From an uncultured Pelagibacteraceae bacterium (GTDB taxonomy: Bacteria > Pseudomonadota > Alphaproteobacteria > Pelagibacterales > Pelagibacteraceae): a stretch of DNA of 64,000 nucleotides. Made by a program: the position numbers and the translations under genes. The notes beneath the pieces were generated by a model. It was not told the origin of the DNA and did no database searches. It was given only the letters and a program-made list of their open reading frames with translations. The DNA is taken from positions 62,001 through 126,000 of the forward strand of contig CACJXK010000001.1 in the NCBI GenBank assembly GCA_902597335.1. Reading direction: 5' to 3'. Of the stretch, positions 56,256-64,000 are shown in pieces. The first letter of the stretch is position 1. Each line of letters opens with the position of its first letter.

Positions 56256-57320
56256 TTACTGCGGAATATCTCCTTCAACTCCTTTAACATATACGTTCAT
56301 ACCTGCTAACATACCATCATCGGCAACAGATCCAGCTGCTACAAGTATGTTACCTTTCTGGTCATAAATAGGCCCAGTAAAAGAGTGAGCTTTTCCTGAT
56401 GCTAGATCTTTTTGAAGTTTTTCAACTTCTTTAATAAGATCACTCCCCATAGCAGAGTTGTATGGAGCCATTGCAACCATTCCTTCTTTTAATCCATGCC
56501 AAGTGTCTTGCTGCTTCCATGTGCCATCTCTTGCAGCAATAGATCTTTCAACGTAATAAGGCGCCCAATCATCTATTATTGATGTTAATATAGATTTGGG
56601 AGCAAATCTCTGCATATCACTAGCCTGACCGAATGACCAAACTCCAGCTTTTTCAGCTACCTGAACAGGTGCAGTGCTATCAGTGTGTTGCATTATAATA
56701 TCAGCTCCTTGATCAATTAATGCTTGAGCTGCTTCTGACTCTTTTCCTGGATCATACCATGTGAAAACCCAAACAATTTTTGTTTTAATATCTGGATTTA
56801 CTTTTTGGGCAGCCAATGTCATTGCATTTATTCCTCTTATAACTTCAGGAATTGGAAATGATGCTATATACCCAATAACATTTGTTTTTGTCATTTTTCC
56901 TGCCATGTGACCTAATAAAGTTCTTCCTTCATAAAATCTTGCAGAGTAAGTGGAAACATTTGAGTGTTCTCTTTTGTAACCAGTCGCATGCTCAAATTTT
57001 ACGTTTGGAAAATCTTTAGCAACTTTGTTTGTTGGGTCCATATAACCAAAACTTGTCGTAAATATAAGGTCATGTCCAGATTGTGCTAATTGTCTTATGA
57101 CCCTTTCTGCATCTGCACCTTCAGGTACACTTTCAACATAAGTTGTTTTTATTCCAGCAGCCTCTACCGCTTTTCTTCCTTCATCATGCTGGTATGTCCA
57201 TCCGTGGTCCCCTGTCGGCCCAACATAAACAAAACCAACTTTAAATTCTGCATTTGCTTGCCCACTTATACCAAGCAAAAATAATACAGAAATTACATAT
57301 CTTAAAAAGTATTTGTACAT
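56256..57320 (-). CDS. BMP-family (PnrA-like) nucleoside-binding periplasmic protein
   Basis: The 354-residue protein begins with a signal peptide (MYKYFLRYVISVLFLLGISGQANA, about 24 residues). The BMP domain contains KVGFVYVGPTGDHGWTYQHDEG, RQLAQSGHDLIFTTSFGY, GYIASFPIPEVIRGINA and IMQHTDSTAPVQVAEKAG. BMP proteins such as PnrA bind purine nucleosides. A strong GGGGAA ribosome site precedes the ATG. It is encoded after the ATPase and permeases, separated by an 88-base gap, so it may also have its own transcript. Confidence 0.93.
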   Translation of the reverse strand: MYKYFLRYVISVLFLLGISGQANAEFKVGFVYVGPTGDHGWTYQHDEGRKAVEAAGIKTTYVESVPEGADAERVIRQLAQSGHDLIFTTSFGYMDPTNKVAKDFPNVKFEHATGYKREHSNVSTYSARFYEGRTLLGHMAGKMTKTNVIGYIASFPIPEVIRGINAMTLAAQKVNPDIKTKIVWVFTWYDPGKESEAAQALIDQGADIIMQHTDSTAPVQVAEKAGVWSFGQASDMQRFAPKSILTSIIDDWAPYYVERSIAARDGTWKQQDTWHGLKEGMVAMAPYNSAMGSDLIKEVEKLQKDLASGKAHSFTGPIYDQKGNILVAAGSVADDGMLAGMNVYVKGVEGDIPQ

Positions 57321-57408
57321 TTGATTCCCCTTTAAATTTTAATTTTGTGATACTACAAACTAAGCAAGATTCTAATAAAAAAAAATATTTATTTTGGAAT
57401 AGCTAACA

Positions 57409-58341
57409 TCACTTTTCCTTATAGAAGATTTGTCCAAGTGAAGTTGGGGTATTAAGTTTTATTTTTCTACTATCACGAGAAATTACAACTAAAACTATTA
57501 TTGTCATGATGTAGGGCAATGCACTTAATAATTGAACTGGAATTCTTAGACCTATAGCTTGCATGTGTAATTGTAAAATGGTTATGCCACCAAATATTAA
57601 TGCGCCTATTAAAACTTTAATCGGACTCCACGTAGCAAAAACAACAAGTGCTAATGCAATCCACCCTCTACCTCCAGTCATATTCTCAATCCATTGAGGA
57701 GTGTAAATTAACGATAGGTAAGCCCCAGCCAATCCGCACATAGCACCGCCGTATAAAATACAACTATATCTTACTAGTAAAACATTAATGCCTTGATTGG
57801 AGGCTGATGTAGGAGAATCTCCTACAGCTCTGACTATTAATCCAACTTTTGTATTTTTTAAAAAATAATTTGTCAGAAAAGGCAATAAAAATGCAAAGTA
57901 CAATATAATTGAATGTCCAAAAATTATTGGTCCAAAAAAGGGAACACTTTCTTTAAGATTCACAAATAGTAAAGGAAACTCTTTTCCAGGTATTCCAACA
58001 AAATTTTTTCCAATCATTGCTGACATTCCAATTCCAAAAATAGTTAATGCAAGTCCAGTGGCAACATGATTTGTAAGAAGTGATTGGGTAAGCAATGCAA
58101 ATATAATTGAAATAATTAAACCAGAAAGCATCGAGCCCATCACTGCTAAAAATAAGTTATCTGTCACTACCATTAATGCAAATCCTGAGATTGCCCCAAT
58201 TATCATCATTCCTTCTACACCAAGATTTAAAACACCAGATCTCTCTGTTATTAATTCTCCACATGCAGCAAGTATTAAAGGAACAGAGGAAGCCATAATT
58301 GCACCGATCAAAATACCTATAAAGTTTATATCAAAGCTCAT
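57409..58341 (-). CDS. BMP/nucleoside ABC transporter permease 2
   Basis: The 310-residue BPD-transporter permease of the BMP/RbsC type has 8-10 hydrophobic segments. The signature stretch is LILAACGELITERSGVLNLGVEGMMIIGA, followed by NQGINVLLVRYSCILYGGAMCGLAGAYLS and ENMTGGRGWIALALVVFATWSP. It overlaps the upstream permease by 11 bases. Together with that permease it forms the membrane channel for the importer. Confidence 0.93.
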   Translation of the reverse strand: MSFDINFIGILIGAIMASSVPLILAACGELITERSGVLNLGVEGMMIIGAISGFALMVVTDNLFLAVMGSMLSGLIISIIFALLTQSLLTNHVATGLALTIFGIGMSAMIGKNFVGIPGKEFPLLFVNLKESVPFFGPIIFGHSIILYFAFLLPFLTNYFLKNTKVGLIVRAVGDSPTSASNQGINVLLVRYSCILYGGAMCGLAGAYLSLIYTPQWIENMTGGRGWIALALVVFATWSPIKVLIGALIFGGITILQLHMQAIGLRIPVQLLSALPYIMTIIVLVVISRDSRKIKLNTPTSLGQIFYKEK

Positions 58342-59404
58342 TTTTTCTCAGTCCTAAAAATTTTATTTTAAAAAAAAGTAAGTAATCAGATCCAAGAAGA
58401 AAAAATAAAATCATTCCTTGAAAAACTTGACCTGTATATTTTGGTACTTGTAAAAAAATTTGCGCTGTTTCTGCGCCTAAATATGTTAGAGCAACAACAA
58501 GTGATGCAAATATTATTCCGACTGGGTTTAATCTTCCTAAGAAAGCAACAATAATTGCTGTGAAACCATAGTCTGGAGAAATATTTCTATGTAACTGACC
58601 TATTGGTCCTGTTATCTCACCAACACCTGCAAGACCTGCGCAAGCTCCACTGATTATAAAAACGATAATAATCATTGTCTTGCCCTTGTACCCAGCGTAC
58701 TTGGCAGTCTTCAAACTTAGACCTGAAACTTTTATCTGAAACCCTAAATAAGTTTTGTATAAAATTAGCCAACTCAAGAAAACAGTTGCTAGAGTTATAA
58801 ATATTCCTGCATGAATTCTTAACCCATCAAATAATATTGGCATTCTTGCCGACTCACTAAATTGTCTTGTTTCTGGAAAATTAAACCCTTCAGGATTACT
58901 CCATGGTCCAACTACTAAATAATCTAATAATAATTTAGCCACATAAACTAGCATCAAACTTACTAAAATTTCATTTGTATTAAAATAAGTTTTCAAAATA
59001 GCTGGGATCATCGCAAATATCATTCCACCAATTGCACCAGACAAAATTATTATTGGTAAAACATAAAATCCGTCATGACCATAAAATAACAAAGCCACTC
59101 CTCCCCCAACTATCCCACCAAAAATTAGCTGTCCCTCTGCACCAATATTCCAATTATTACTTTTAAAACAAAAAGATAAGCCTATTGCTATTAAACAAAG
59201 GGGTGTTGCTTTAACTAAAAGTTCACTTAAGCCATATAAGTCAGAGATAGGAGTAACAAAAAAAAATTTTAAAGCTTCTATAGGATTAAATCCCAATACA
59301 TAAAAAATAATAGCGCCGCCAATTAAAGTAAGAAAAATCGCCAAAACTGGGGTTAAAAAATATATTGATGTAGATACATCGTTACGTTTTTCAACTTTAA
59401 TCAA
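58331..59404 (-). CDS. BMP/nucleoside ABC transporter permease 1
   Basis: This permease of about 357 residues has the family blocks LVKATPLCLIAIGLSFCFKSNNWNIGAEGQL, YAGYKGKTMIIIVFIISGACAGLAGVGEI and DYGFTAIIVAFLGRLNP. I prefer the TTG start at 59404 (MIKVEKRNDV) because a GGAGGG ribosome site sits at the proper distance; a GTG at 59416 is in frame but overlaps that site. The gene overlaps the ATPase gene by a few bases at its 5' end. Confidence 0.92.
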   Translation of the reverse strand: MIKVEKRNDVSTSIYFLTPVLAIFLTLIGGAIIFYVLGFNPIEALKFFFVTPISDLYGLSELLVKATPLCLIAIGLSFCFKSNNWNIGAEGQLIFGGIVGGGVALLFYGHDGFYVLPIIILSGAIGGMIFAMIPAILKTYFNTNEILVSLMLVYVAKLLLDYLVVGPWSNPEGFNFPETRQFSESARMPILFDGLRIHAGIFITLATVFLSWLILYKTYLGFQIKVSGLSLKTAKYAGYKGKTMIIIVFIISGACAGLAGVGEITGPIGQLHRNISPDYGFTAIIVAFLGRLNPVGIIFASLVVALTYLGAETAQIFLQVPKYTGQVFQGMILFFLLGSDYLLFFKIKFLGLRKNEL

Positions 59405-60896
59405 TAGACCCTCCACCCATTAGAACTCCTAATTTTTCAGGAGTAACTGTACTTGCATCCATAATTTTAGATAACTTACCTTTATAAATTACACAAATTC
59501 TGTCACTCAATCTTAAAAGTTCATCATTATCTGTTGAGATAACTATAGAAGATTTGCCTTGTTCATTTATATTTATAAGAGTTTCGTGAATATAATTGAT
59601 TGCCCCAACGTCAAGTCCCCATGTTGGATTAAAGCACACTAAAAGTTCTGGAGAAGTAATGAGTTCTCTTCCTATTATTAATTTTTGCAGATTTCCGCCC
59701 GACAAAAATTGACTTTTCAATTCAACATTATCAGTATTAACAGAAAAATTAGAAAGAATTTTCTTTGAGTGTTCTTTTATTTTTTTTTCATTTACTAATC
59801 CCTTTTCAAAAAAATTTGAGGATTTAAAATTATTTAATGCAACATTTTCGTAAATCTTTAATTCAGGAACTGCAGCTTGAGAAATACGGTCCTCAGGTGA
59901 AAAAGCCATTAGATATTCTCGTCTTTCTCTCGGATTGAGTTTGCTAATTTCTTTTTGTCTAAACATAATTGAAGTATTCTCAGTAATTATCTCTCCACTC
60001 AAAATTTGAAAAAGCTCACTTTGACCATTTCCTGAAATTCCTGCTATCCCTAAACATTCTCCCTTTTTTAAAGAAAAATTTAAATTTATTAAATTTGTTT
60101 CATAAGGGTCATCACTTCTAAAATTTAGGTTCGAGATTTTTAAAATTTCTACACTATTTTTAAAATTATTAATTTTTTTCTTTATAGTACCTAGATTTTC
60201 CCCAACCATTTTATTGGCTAAACTCTCAATTTTTTCCTCTTTTGTGTTACTCACAGATACAACTTTGCCTTTTCTCATTACTGCTACTTCATCACAAAGT
60301 GAGAGCACCTCTTTTAATTTATGTGTAATATAAATTATTAAAATTCCTTCTTTCGAGAATTTTTTTAATGAAACAAAAAGATCTTCTGTTTCTTGTTCAG
60401 TTAAAACTGATGTTGGTTCATCCATTATTAATACTTTAGGATTTCTAATTAAACATCTTATAATTTCAACTTTTTGTTTTTGACCTGCTGATAAGTTAAG
60501 AACTGGAATATCTAAATCAATTTTGAAATTATATTTTTTTAAAATATCGTTTACTAGGAGTCTTAGTTCTTCATTTTTTTTGCTACTATCAATACTCAAG
60601 TTTTCAAAAACAGATAAAGTTTCAAATAAATTGAAATGTTGAAAAACCATTCCAATATTATTTTTTTTTGCATCTAATGGAGAGTTAAGCTTGATATTTT
60701 CATTATTTAAAAAAACTTCTCCTTCATCTGGTTTTACTACCCCAGATAAAATCTTGACTAATGTTGATTTACCAGCGCCGTTTTCCCCTAATAAAGCGTA
60801 AATTTTACCGCTTCCAAATTCTAACGAAACCTTATCGTTTGCAATACATCCTGGATATATTTTTGAAATTTTTGATATTACTAGTTTTGTATTCAT
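59397..60896 (-). CDS. BMP/nucleoside ABC transporter ATP-binding protein (two NBDs)
   Basis: The 499-residue ATPase has two nucleotide-binding domains, like RbsA/NupA. The first is complete: Walker A LLGENGAGKSTLVK, signature LSAGQKQKVEII, Walker B VLIMDEPTSVLTEQE, H-loop ITHKL. The second has a degenerate P-loop (GISGNGQSELFQ, no lysine) and signature LSGGNLQKLIIGREL, as is normal in the family. It opens the importer operon. The 139-base gap upstream, shared with a divergent lipoprotein gene, is AT-rich without a clear promoter. Confidence 0.94.
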   Translation of the reverse strand: MNTKLVISKISKIYPGCIANDKVSLEFGSGKIYALLGENGAGKSTLVKILSGVVKPDEGEVFLNNENIKLNSPLDAKKNNIGMVFQHFNLFETLSVFENLSIDSSKKNEELRLLVNDILKKYNFKIDLDIPVLNLSAGQKQKVEIIRCLIRNPKVLIMDEPTSVLTEQETEDLFVSLKKFSKEGILIIYITHKLKEVLSLCDEVAVMRKGKVVSVSNTKEEKIESLANKMVGENLGTIKKKINNFKNSVEILKISNLNFRSDDPYETNLINLNFSLKKGECLGIAGISGNGQSELFQILSGEIITENTSIMFRQKEISKLNPRERREYLMAFSPEDRISQAAVPELKIYENVALNNFKSSNFFEKGLVNEKKIKEHSKKILSNFSVNTDNVELKSQFLSGGNLQKLIIGRELITSPELLVCFNPTWGLDVGAINYIHETLININEQGKSSIVISTDNDELLRLSDRICVIYKGKLSKIMDASTVTPEKLGVLMGGGSID

Positions 60897-61035
60897 TAGA
60901 ATCGTATTGTTAATAGTAAAAATAAAGAATTAAGTTGAATAAATACAATAAATAAATCGATTTTTATTAGAAAACCTATTAATTATTCAACTTTTAAGTT
61001 AATCTTTGGACACATTTTAGTTATATGTTTAGATA

Positions 61036-61338
61036 ATGAAATTAAAATTCGTAGCAATATTAATATCAATCGTTTTTTTAACAAGTGCTTGTCAGACTAT
61101 TAAAAATAAAACGGATGAAGTTGCAGAAAAAGAAAACAAAAAATACGGTTTATTTGTTGGAGGAGATGTTAATAAAATGAAGTTAGAATTAGGGGCTCCT
61201 ACCGAAGACATAGTTAATAATATAGGGAATGAAGTTTTAATTTATAAAACAAAAAAATACGGTGTACCGTGTGAAAGAAGATTTGAAGTTAACGCTAGCG
61301 GAACTATTATAGCTTTTAGCTCTAGCGGTTGTTTTTAA
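61036..61338 (+). CDS. Small lipoprotein of unknown function
   Basis: This 100-residue protein has a signal peptide with lipobox FLTSACQT (Cys about residue 19). The mature part (DVNKMKLELGAPTEDIVNNIG...YKTKKYG) loosely resembles SmpA/OmlA (BamE)-type beta-alpha folds, with two further cysteines (VPCERRF, SSGCF) that could form a disulfide. I do not recognise a specific family. It is single, followed by a strong hairpin. Confidence 0.7.
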   Translation: MKLKFVAILISIVFLTSACQTIKNKTDEVAEKENKKYGLFVGGDVNKMKLELGAPTEDIVNNIGNEVLIYKTKKYGVPCERRFEVNASGTIIAFSSSGCF

Positions 61339-61339
61339 A

Positions 61340-61361
61340 CTTGTGGGGCGAACCCCACAAG
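61340..61361. terminator. Hairpin between convergent lipoprotein and hsp20 genes
   Basis: CTTGTGGGG-CGAA-CCCCACAAG is a perfect 9-bp GC-rich stem with a four-base loop lying between the two convergent stops. There is no U run on either side, so termination efficiency is uncertain, or it acts as a 3' stabiliser. Confidence 0.6.
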
Positions 61362-61376
61362 CAAGGTTAAAATGAT

Positions 61377-61823
61377 TTACTTTATATCAATAAGTCTTTT
61401 TTTCTTATGATCAGGTAAAATTCTCTCACAAGCAATTGTTAAAAGACCATCCTTAAGTTCAGCACCGTTTACTTTTACATCATCTGCAATAGTAAATGAT
61501 CTTGCGAATTGTCTTTGTGAAATTCCTTTATGAATTATTTCACCATCTTCATTTTTATCTTCTGACTTATTAAACTGTTTAGTTCTCACAGTTAATAAAT
61601 TGTCTTCAAACTCTACTTCAACATCATTTTTATTAAAACCAGCTAATGCAACTTCAATTGAATAATTATCTTTGCCAGTTTTTCTGATGTTATATGGTGG
61701 ATAATTTGATTGCATTGTTATTCCACCATTACCAAGCATATTTTCAAATTGGTCAAACATATCGTCAAATCCAATTGAAAACGGTCTCAGCGAGTTAAAG
61801 ATTGATAGGTCCTTACTTGTCAT
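61377..61823 (-). CDS. Small heat-shock protein, Hsp20/IbpA family
   Basis: This 148-residue ATP-independent chaperone holds unfolding proteins during heat or oxidative stress. The N-terminal arm (FDDMFDQFENMLGNG) is followed by an alpha-crystallin domain of about 90 residues (PYNIRKTGKDNYSIEVALAGF, DVEVEFEDNLLTVRTKQ, GISQRQFARSFTIADDV, DGLLTIACERI). The C-terminus is basic. A class II (IbpA/alphaproteobacterial) sequence is likely. The leader holds a hairpin and heat-shock-type promoter (61855-61917). Confidence 0.95.
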   Translation of the reverse strand: MTSKDLSIFNSLRPFSIGFDDMFDQFENMLGNGGITMQSNYPPYNIRKTGKDNYSIEVALAGFNKNDVEVEFEDNLLTVRTKQFNKSEDKNEDGEIIHKGISQRQFARSFTIADDVKVNGAELKDGLLTIACERILPDHKKKRLIDIK

Positions 61824-61854
61824 ATTTACTCCTTTTGTTTAAGCAAGCTAATTT

Positions 61855-61881
61855 ATGTAAGCCCCATTAGGCGACTTACAT
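61855..61881 (-). promoter_or_regulatory. Inverted repeat at the 5' end of the hsp20 leader
   Basis: ATGTAAG and CTTACAT (7-bp arms) flank TCGCCTAATGGGG, in which extra C-G pairs are possible. In the mRNA it would be a hairpin about 32 bases before the hsp20 ATG, close to the predicted transcript start. The ribosome site (GGAG, just before the ATG) is outside the stem. Confidence 0.5.
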
Positions 61882-61886
61882 AGTTT

Positions 61887-61916
61887 ATATGGTAACTAAT
61901 TCTAAAAATTCAATGC
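61887..61916 (-). promoter_or_regulatory. Possible RpoH (heat-shock sigma) promoter of hsp20
   Basis: On the minus strand CATTGAA and CCATAT are about 16 bases apart, near the RpoH pattern CTTGAA-N12-17-CCCATnT. The start would be close to the 5' edge of the leader hairpin. It is only a pattern match. Confidence 0.4.
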
Positions 61917-61924
61917 TAAATAAA

Positions 61925-64000
61925 TTAAATTTTTTTAGCAATTTTTAATGCAAAAGCATAATCGAGAGCTATTTCCTCTATAGCACCATCTCTTCCTGAT
62001 TTTCCTCCATGACCAGCATTCATTTCAGTTTTTAAAAGTAGTAAATTATTGTCTGTTTTATAATCTCTTAACTTTGCAGTAAATTTTGCTGGTTCATCAA
62101 AAAGAACCCTATTATCGCTAAGACTTGTTGTTATTAAAATATGAGGATAATCCATTTTTTTGATATTATTATAAGGAGCGTAGGAATAAATATAATCAAA
62201 ATGATCTTTGTTATCTTTTGCATTTCCAAATTCATCAAATTCCCCAACTGTTAAAGGAAGTGAATGATCGAGATTAGTAGTTAATGAGTCTACAAATGGA
62301 ACAGCCATAATTACTCCTAAAAATAGCTCTGGCATTTGGTTAACAACAGCTCCCATAAGTAGTCCACCTGCTGAACCACCCATGCCAATTATCTTACCTT
62401 GAGAGGTATATTTTTTTTCAATTAAGTATTTTCCAACAGCAATATAATCTTCAAAAGTGTTTTTTTTATTTAAAAGCTTTCCTTCTTTCCACCATTTCAT
62501 ACCTCTTTCCATTCCTCCTCTGATATGTGCTGTTACCCAAATTATATTTCTATTTATTAAACTTAAACGAGTAGAAGAGAAACCTGGAGACATTGAATTT
62601 CCATATGATCCATAGCCGTATAGCAAAAGATTTGATGATCCATCTAAAACAGTATCTTTATGTCTAGTAATAGTTATTGGAACCATCCTCCCATCATGTG
62701 ATGGGCATTCAATACGTTCTACAATATAGTTATCTGGATTATGTCCAGATGGAATTTCTTGCTCTTTAACAAGTGTTTTGTCTTTTGATTTCAAATTATA
62801 TAAAAAAGTTCTTCCTGGTGTTTTAGGAGAAGAGTATGATAAATATACTTCATCTGTATTTTTATCTTTTTGAGTTAAAGATATACTAGGCACAATTACT
62901 TCCTCATCACTAAACGTGATTTCCTCCTCTTTGCTAGTTTTAGGATCTCTTAAAATAATTTTACCAAGCGCGTTTGATGTTTCTGATCTTATTATCCAAT
63001 TATTTAAAAATACTAAACCTCCAATTAAAACTTCTTCTTTAGCTTGAATAAATGGTTCCCATTTTTGTTTTATTAAATTATCACATCTATCAATTTTAAA
63101 ATCTTCAGCATTTTCATTTGTATGTTTGTAAAAAAAATTATCCCATGAATTTACAGAGTAAATTATTCCTCTTTGTCTTTGCTGAATTAATTTAGGTTTT
63201 GGAATAATTTCATCTACCTTAAAAAAATACTGTTCAGAGGTATTATGATCAGAACTCGAAATTATAAAATATTTTTCATCCGAAGTTAGACCAATACTTA
63301 CAGTAAAAGCTTCACTTTTTTCCTCAAAAATTAACAAATCATTTTCTACAGGCTCACCAATTTCATGCCTATAGATTGTTCTTGGTCTGTGATGTTTATC
63401 TAGCTTAGAATAGAATATAAATTTGTCGTCTAAACTAAATTCAATGATACCACTTGTTTCTTTAATTACCTCTGTAACTAAATTACCTGATTTTATGTCT
63501 CTTATGTAGATTGTATAATATTCAGATCCCTTTAAATCTAAAGAGTAACCGAGATATTTATCATTGAAGCTGACTTCTAAATCTCCCAAACCAAAATATT
63601 CTGTATTCAATTTTTTTTTTTCTAAATCTCCATTCCATATTTCCTCAATCTTTTTCTCCCCAATCTTTCTTCTTAATTTTATTGAGTAATTTCCCTCTTT
63701 TGTAGTTTTAGTCCAGTATTCATAATTTTTATCTTTGTAAGGTAAAGACTCGTCATCTAGTTTAATTCTTCCTTTAATTTCGTCAAAAATTTTTTTCCTA
63801 ATTTGTCTAGTATCTTTCATTTTATATTCAAAATATTCATTTTCTTTTTCTAAATATTCTTTTACTTCGGGTAACAATTTTGAGTTATCTTTAAGAACAT
63901 CAAGTATGTTTTGCTGATGTATCCAACCATAGTTATCTTCCCAAGTTGTATTGTGACAAGATTTTATTTCAGGTTTTTTTTCAAGTTGTGGTATTTTCAT
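61925..64000 (-). CDS. ptrB: Oligopeptidase B (prolyl oligopeptidase family S9)
   Basis: PtrB is a cytosolic serine peptidase that cuts peptides after basic residues. Visible: an N-terminal beta-propeller (to about residue 400; RKIFDEIKGRIKLDDESLPY, YEYWTKTTKEGNYSI) and a C-terminal catalytic domain. The nucleophile is in GGSAGGLLMGAVVNQMP, the aspartate lies in the block LITTSLSDNRVLFDEPAKF, and the histidine in NAGHGGKSGR. The frame begins with an ATG at the very last base of the window, so the true start could lie further upstream; 691 residues is about the family length. Confidence 0.94.
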   Translation of the reverse strand: MKIPQLEKKPEIKSCHNTTWEDNYGWIHQQNILDVLKDNSKLLPEVKEYLEKENEYFEYKMKDTRQIRKKIFDEIKGRIKLDDESLPYKDKNYEYWTKTTKEGNYSIKLRRKIGEKKIEEIWNGDLEKKKLNTEYFGLGDLEVSFNDKYLGYSLDLKGSEYYTIYIRDIKSGNLVTEVIKETSGIIEFSLDDKFIFYSKLDKHHRPRTIYRHEIGEPVENDLLIFEEKSEAFTVSIGLTSDEKYFIISSSDHNTSEQYFFKVDEIIPKPKLIQQRQRGIIYSVNSWDNFFYKHTNENAEDFKIDRCDNLIKQKWEPFIQAKEEVLIGGLVFLNNWIIRSETSNALGKIILRDPKTSKEEEITFSDEEVIVPSISLTQKDKNTDEVYLSYSSPKTPGRTFLYNLKSKDKTLVKEQEIPSGHNPDNYIVERIECPSHDGRMVPITITRHKDTVLDGSSNLLLYGYGSYGNSMSPGFSSTRLSLINRNIIWVTAHIRGGMERGMKWWKEGKLLNKKNTFEDYIAVGKYLIEKKYTSQGKIIGMGGSAGGLLMGAVVNQMPELFLGVIMAVPFVDSLTTNLDHSLPLTVGEFDEFGNAKDNKDHFDYIYSYAPYNNIKKMDYPHILITTSLSDNRVLFDEPAKFTAKLRDYKTDNNLLLLKTEMNAGHGGKSGRDGAIEEIALDYAFALKIAKKI

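Overview
The window looks like a chromosomal segment of a SAR11-clade alphaproteobacterium (Pelagibacterales). The DNA is strongly AT-rich, genes are packed with almost no spacing (many TAATG and ATGA stop/start overlaps), and no non-coding stretch exceeds about 180 bases. Several genes are alphaproteobacterial hallmarks: a RegA/ActR response regulator, a ChvG/ChvI two-component pair, a class I lysyl-tRNA synthetase, the F1-ATPase zeta inhibitor (DUF1476) and a SAM-II riboswitch before metX. I see no tRNA, rRNA, CRISPR array, insertion sequence, prophage or integron. Lineage and most functions are inferred from recognised protein families; no search was run.

Layout. 1-6469 (+): end of sucD, then sucA, sucB and lpd (TCA cycle, 2-oxoglutarate to succinate). 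6490-8445 (+): priA. 8544-13330 (+): atpHAGDC, the F1 part of ATP synthase. 13319-19849 (-): rplU-rpmA-obgE-proB-proA-nadD-rsfS-ctpA-rppH, read right to left. 19915-22349 (-): metX-metW-gloB behind a SAM-II riboswitch. 22531-24508 (+): hisC-tyrA. 24505-28071 (-): trkH, an AmpG-like permease and an NlpC/P60 hydrolase. 28159-31633 (+): lysK, pyrD, rpmB and a queuosine-precursor transporter. 31635-35795 (-): a four-gene polyamine operon (ODC-like decarboxylase, deoxyhypusine-synthase-like enzyme, N-carbamoylputrescine amidase, agmatine deiminase). 35939-44316: regA, an orphan ABC ATPase, polA, chvI-chvG, ahcY and tsaE. 44303-48101: amgK-murU (cell-wall sugar recycling), gpmA, ATPase zeta, a secreted nuclease and a transglycosylase-like lipoprotein. 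48098-53482 (-): msrA, sseA and an RND efflux pair. 53517-56206: a DMT permease, a DNA glycosylase, two DUF1330 proteins and a purine-type phosphoribosyltransferase. 56256-60896 (-): a BMP-type nucleoside ABC importer. 61036-64000: a small lipoprotein, hsp20 and oligopeptidase B.

Most of this is core metabolism. The parts that most deserve a second look are: (1) the polyamine operon, which pairs a deoxyhypusine-synthase-like enzyme with agmatine-route enzymes and an ODC-like decarboxylase whose leader contains a terminator-like hairpin; (2) an RND membrane-fusion protein in which the alpha-helical hairpin that normally contacts the outer-membrane channel is completely absent; (3) the SAM-II riboswitch, which overlaps a competing hairpin and whose operon includes gloB; (4) an hsp20 leader with a heat-shock-type promoter and a 5'-terminal hairpin; and (5) several promoters placed so close to start codons that leaderless transcripts are predicted.
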